Assembly (NCBI RefSeq): GCF_050948175.1
Contig: NC_135203.1
Location: 3,162,001 to 3,226,000 of the forward strand
Source of the DNA: Xylocopa sonorina
Lineage: Eukaryota; Arthropoda; Insecta; Hymenoptera; Apidae
Length of the DNA: 64,000 bases
Direction of reading: 5' to 3'
Part shown: piece after piece, positions 61,003 through 64,000 of the stretch
Position numbering within the stretch: position 1 is the first letter of the stretch
How the letters are laid out: each line of letters opens with the position of its first letter
The notes under the pieces: generated by a model
Seen by the model: the letters and a program-made list of their open reading frames with translations, nothing else
Databases searched by the model: none
Told to the model about the DNA's origin: nothing
Translations under genes and position numbers: made by a program

Positions 61003-63280
61003 ATGTTGAAAATATATCAAGCTTTCTTCACATTTTACACCTTTCTTTTGTCTCCGTTAATCATTCTATTATTAATATTCTCTTACATTTATCGCCGCAT
61101 CGTAGAGGTTGTTTTAAGGATACAATTAAAGGATAAGTTCGCGGGTCTTCTCAATGGAACGGATAGCGTTTGGGCCGTGGAACATCCATCGGCACTTTCC
61201 GTGAATAATATCCTTCTGATCATTGAAAAAGATGCTCGTCATTCGAATATCAACTTTCTGGAGCGGTTTCGAGAGTTTGCGAAGAATCAAATGGTGTGCA
61301 CATCTTTTGAGAAGCTGTTATACAAGAGGAAAAGAAAGTTCGGTTATTACTACTGGGAGAGAAGCGAGGAGATCGATCTGAGGGAACGTGTGAGATGGTT
61401 AGAATATGAGCGTACCAACTGCGACGGTTCCTGTGACAATATTTACAATGGTCACTTGAAAAGAGTCCTGTGGAACATCTGCAATCAACCTCTGCCGGAA
61501 AATCACACAGCGTCTTGGGAAATTCTAATCGGAAAATGCTGTCCCAGGTCGAGTCACCATTATCTTCGACGTACGGAGGATCGTTTCACGAGCAAAATTA
61601 AGGTCCCCGTTTTATTTCGCGTCCATCATTCTCTTGGTGACGGTATGTCTCTTCTGAAGTTCTTCAGAGACGTAATCATTGACAAAGAATCGATTCCAGA
61701 GACATTCTTACAGCTGGACAATACAGGTTTCAAGATGAAGAGCGAGAGAACGAAGAAGACGAATATGGTTGTGTCTACAAAAAATTCTACGAATTCTTGT
61801 GCAAATAGAAATAATAGATTGCAGTGTATACTTCAAAAGGACGTTGTTATGTCGGCGTCCATGCCGTTCGTTCACTTTGTGGTTTTCTTGCAATTCGTTA
61901 AATTATTAAAAGAACAGCTCGATGTTGGTGTGAATTATTTGAAGAATATTACTCTGGCAGATTTAAAACAGAAAATGAAAATGTCCTTGAGAAGAGAACA
62001 AGACAGATTGAATATTCTTTTCTCCGAAGTTGTTCCTAGAAAAATTCAGAGCTGGTTAAGAATGACAAAGATTGTTGTAAACATTCCTGGCTGTTTGATT
62101 CAACAAGCTTTCCATAGTATGGACAAAAGGTTCGTTTGCTTATTATTATTACTATTTTTCTCTAATAAAAGTAAGTTTCATTTTAGTGCACTTCACGGAG
62201 CTGAATTGTCGGGAGATAAATTGGTATCCTATTGGTTGGAGGATGATTTTAAAAACGCCTGCGATCAGAAACTGTTCACCAAGATTCAAAACATAAGAAG
62301 TATTACAGGCGCTAAATTTGGAGATGTATTGTTAGCTGCTTTATCCGTCAGTTTACACAAGTACTTCCTTCGTGTAAGAAAAACTTGCTTTTCCTACTTG
62401 CGTTCAAATTCGTACACGTAAATGTCCTGCTCTTTAGTTGACTTGAATCTTTTCAGATGAATGAACCCGTTCCAACTAAGTTGAGCGTTGTTTTGCCTAT
62501 GAAAATCGAGGAATGGAGCGAGGATCTTCCGTTGCAGAACAACTTCTCGGTCGGTATACTACCACTTTGCATTTCACATATAAAGGGTAAACAACTTGCT
62601 GACCCATTGCAAAATTCCCAAATTCTGGAACGCCTCGAAGACATTAAGAACGCGAATGATGCGCTAAAAAAACGTCTCGATTACATGGTGAATTTTATGG
62701 TAATGAAGTATCTTTCGGCTATATTACCCGATCAATTTTTACGACCGATTTTCAAAAGTCATAGCACCATGGTGTTTAGCAATTTAGTTGGCCCTCAAGA
62801 AGTGAAAATTTTGGGGCACTCTTTAAAGAACATTGTTTTCTGGATGCCGAACAGGTAATTCTCAAATTTTTTAAATTTCGTCTATTCTATGTAGCTTCTC
62901 TTTTTTTATGAAGAAACTTTATGCTTGGAAGTGCGACAGGTTTTAAAGTATTGTTATTTGCAGGGTTAACACAGGAATGGGATTATCGTTATTAACTTAT
63001 CGAGGCTATTTGCATTTGTCTTTGATTGCTGATAAAGCTCTGGTGCAAAATGAAAAGGCTCTCACGAGAATTTTAGAAAACACTGTAAATGAAATCGATA
63101 ACCTCTACGATAGACTAACTTTGTCATTCTTTTCAAAGAGGCTTCGTAGAAGCATGTCAACACCCACGAAGAAAGGTAAGTCAATTTCATTATGGTATTA
63201 ATATGCAATTTAATAAAAAAAATGTTTATTATATGAAAAAATGTTATTTTTATATACTTTCAGCAATCGGTGTGTTGTAA
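61003..63280 (+). CDS. Wax-ester synthase/DGAT-type O-acyltransferase, membrane-anchored
   Basis: Esterifies fatty alcohols or diacylglycerol with acyl-CoA; the WS/DGAT family is known from bacteria and plants (WSD1) and has insect members. Exons 61003-62129, 62187-62373, 62457-62854, 62964-63175 and 63264-63280 give 646 residues. A hydrophobic segment (about 6-30, followed by YRR) anchors the enzyme in a membrane, probably the ER. The catalytic HHxxxDG motif reads HHSLGDG at 208-214, after VPVLFRV. Later conserved parts are ITGAKFGDVLLAALSVSLHK, TMVFSNLVGPQE and VNTGMGLSLLTYRGYLHLSL, the family's C-terminal domain. Intron 1 (62130-62186, 57 nt) is a multiple of three without stops, so retention would only insert 19 residues, mostly Leu/Phe. 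The last exon adds five codons. A long insert of about 110 residues separates the N-terminal and C-terminal domains. Confidence 0.9.
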
Positions 63281-63739
63281 AATTTTTATAGTCATTAAAA
63301 TGTTTAATCATTTCTTCATTCATCTTTTTTAATTCACTTTGTTTCTTTCATGATTAAGTAACAATGTTTTATTATTGTTAACTCCTTGTAAATAATGTTT
63401 GCCTTATATAAAATTTGAAAGATTTGATATAATCTCGTTACTTGTATTATTTGTACTATATATAATTAAAAATACATTTTCCTAAATATATAAACTATGT
63501 TCCCTATTAAATATTCTTTAAAACGTTTTATAAACATTGTACGAGAAACAACGTATATTAACAGTCAGGAAGATTATAAAATTTTTGGAAAAAAGGTAAA
63601 TGGACTGTTTTTAATTATTTAAAAATTATATTTTTTAATTATTTAAAAAATATATTTTAAGAAACCCTTCAATGAATCTATTTTTTCAAAAATTCGTTAG
63701 AAATGATATCCTCGTTCGAAACAAAGGAAAAGCAAACTA
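63281..63739. other. Convergent 3' spacer
   Basis: Very AT-rich 3' UTR sequence between the acyltransferase and the minus-strand gene that enters from the right edge. A short duplicated TTTTTAATTATTTAAAAA(A/T) unit lies at 63609-63656. No gene seen. Confidence 0.5.
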
Positions 63740-64000
63740 TTACCGATTCGTTTTCAAAAATAAGTAAGGCCAAAAAACAATGTCAAAAAGGGTATTAAGA
63801 AACGAAAAGCTAGATTGTCGACGGTTAGAAATTTTCGGAGACGCATTTACTATCGAGTTTGTTTTAATACGTTGGGTTAATATGTTTTTCGCTTTGTTCC
63901 GACCTTTCTTTCTTTTCTTCGTGTCTTCACTATTGTAATTAGATGGTACGTCCAAGTCTTCCGAACTCGTATCAACGATTTGTCGATGTCTCGATGACCT
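63740..64000 (-). CDS. C-terminal part of an unknown protein, cut by the window edge
   Basis: An open minus-strand frame runs from the window edge (64000) to a stop at 63740-63742, about 86 residues. It is hydrophilic and basic (DTKKRKKGRNKAKN) and then ends in a hydrophobic stretch, FLNTLFDIVFWPYLFLKTNR, which could be a C-terminal membrane anchor or helix. No ATG precedes the frame within the window, so it is a terminal exon or the middle of one. No family recognised. Confidence 0.45.
   Translation of the reverse strand, partial: RSSRHRQIVDTSSEDLDVPSNYNSEDTKKRKKGRNKAKNILTQRIKTNSIVNASPKISNRRQSSFSFLNTLFDIVFWPYLFLKTNR

Overview
The window is nuclear DNA of an insect. Genes are split by many short introns with canonical GT-AG borders. 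Proteins match animal families (epsin/liquid facets with DPW and NPF motifs, Rhes/Dexras GTPase, SMYD4, prefoldin 4, THUMPD1, CTF18, NCOA5). There are (TAA)n and (TTCG)n microsatellites, short inverted-repeat transposons and a copia reverse-transcriptase relic. The mosaic of a CpG-rich, gene-poor part and a very AT-rich, gene-dense part fits Hymenoptera (bee, wasp or ant). That last step is inference, not proof.

Layout. (1) 1-24 kb: higher GC, many CpG, one dispersed gene on the + strand, a Rhes/Dexras-like Ras GTPase whose five recognisable coding exons lie between 8763 and 22094 with a 9.7-kb intron. A 650-bp inverted-repeat element sits at 7631-8278. (2) 24-27 kb: transition to AT-rich DNA, with a decayed copia fragment and a perfect 23-bp-arm hairpin. 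(3) 27-39 kb: protein C10 homologue (+), a long (TAA)n tract, then epsin (-) with 12 coding exons and probable 5' noncoding exons reaching about 38.9 kb. (4) 39.7-43.4 kb: NCOA5-like RNA-binding protein (+), head-to-head with epsin. (5) 44.9-56.1 kb: four genes plus a tRNA all on the minus strand: SMYD4, prefoldin 4, tRNA-Gln(CUG), THUMPD1, CTF18. (6) 58.2-60.5 kb: two small unrecognised + strand genes (a 158-aa protein with possible RGS-like character and a 211-aa coiled-coil protein). (7) 60.7-63.3 kb: a TATA-promoter gene for a wax-ester-synthase/DGAT-type acyltransferase. (8) 63.7-64 kb: the 3' end of an unknown minus-strand gene running off the window.

Exon boundaries were built by hand from splice sites, reading phase and family resemblance; every multi-exon model listed keeps an open frame. 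Most genes are housekeeping: endocytosis (epsin), tubulin/actin folding (prefoldin 4), tRNA acetylation (THUMPD1), sister-chromatid cohesion and checkpoint (CTF18). They share a neighbourhood, not an obvious pathway. I did not find a convincing new multi-gene system. The best leads are the two orphan proteins, the acyltransferase with a stop-free in-frame intron, a GC-AG intron and prion-like domain in the NCOA5-like gene, an extended epsin N-terminus, and several foldback elements.
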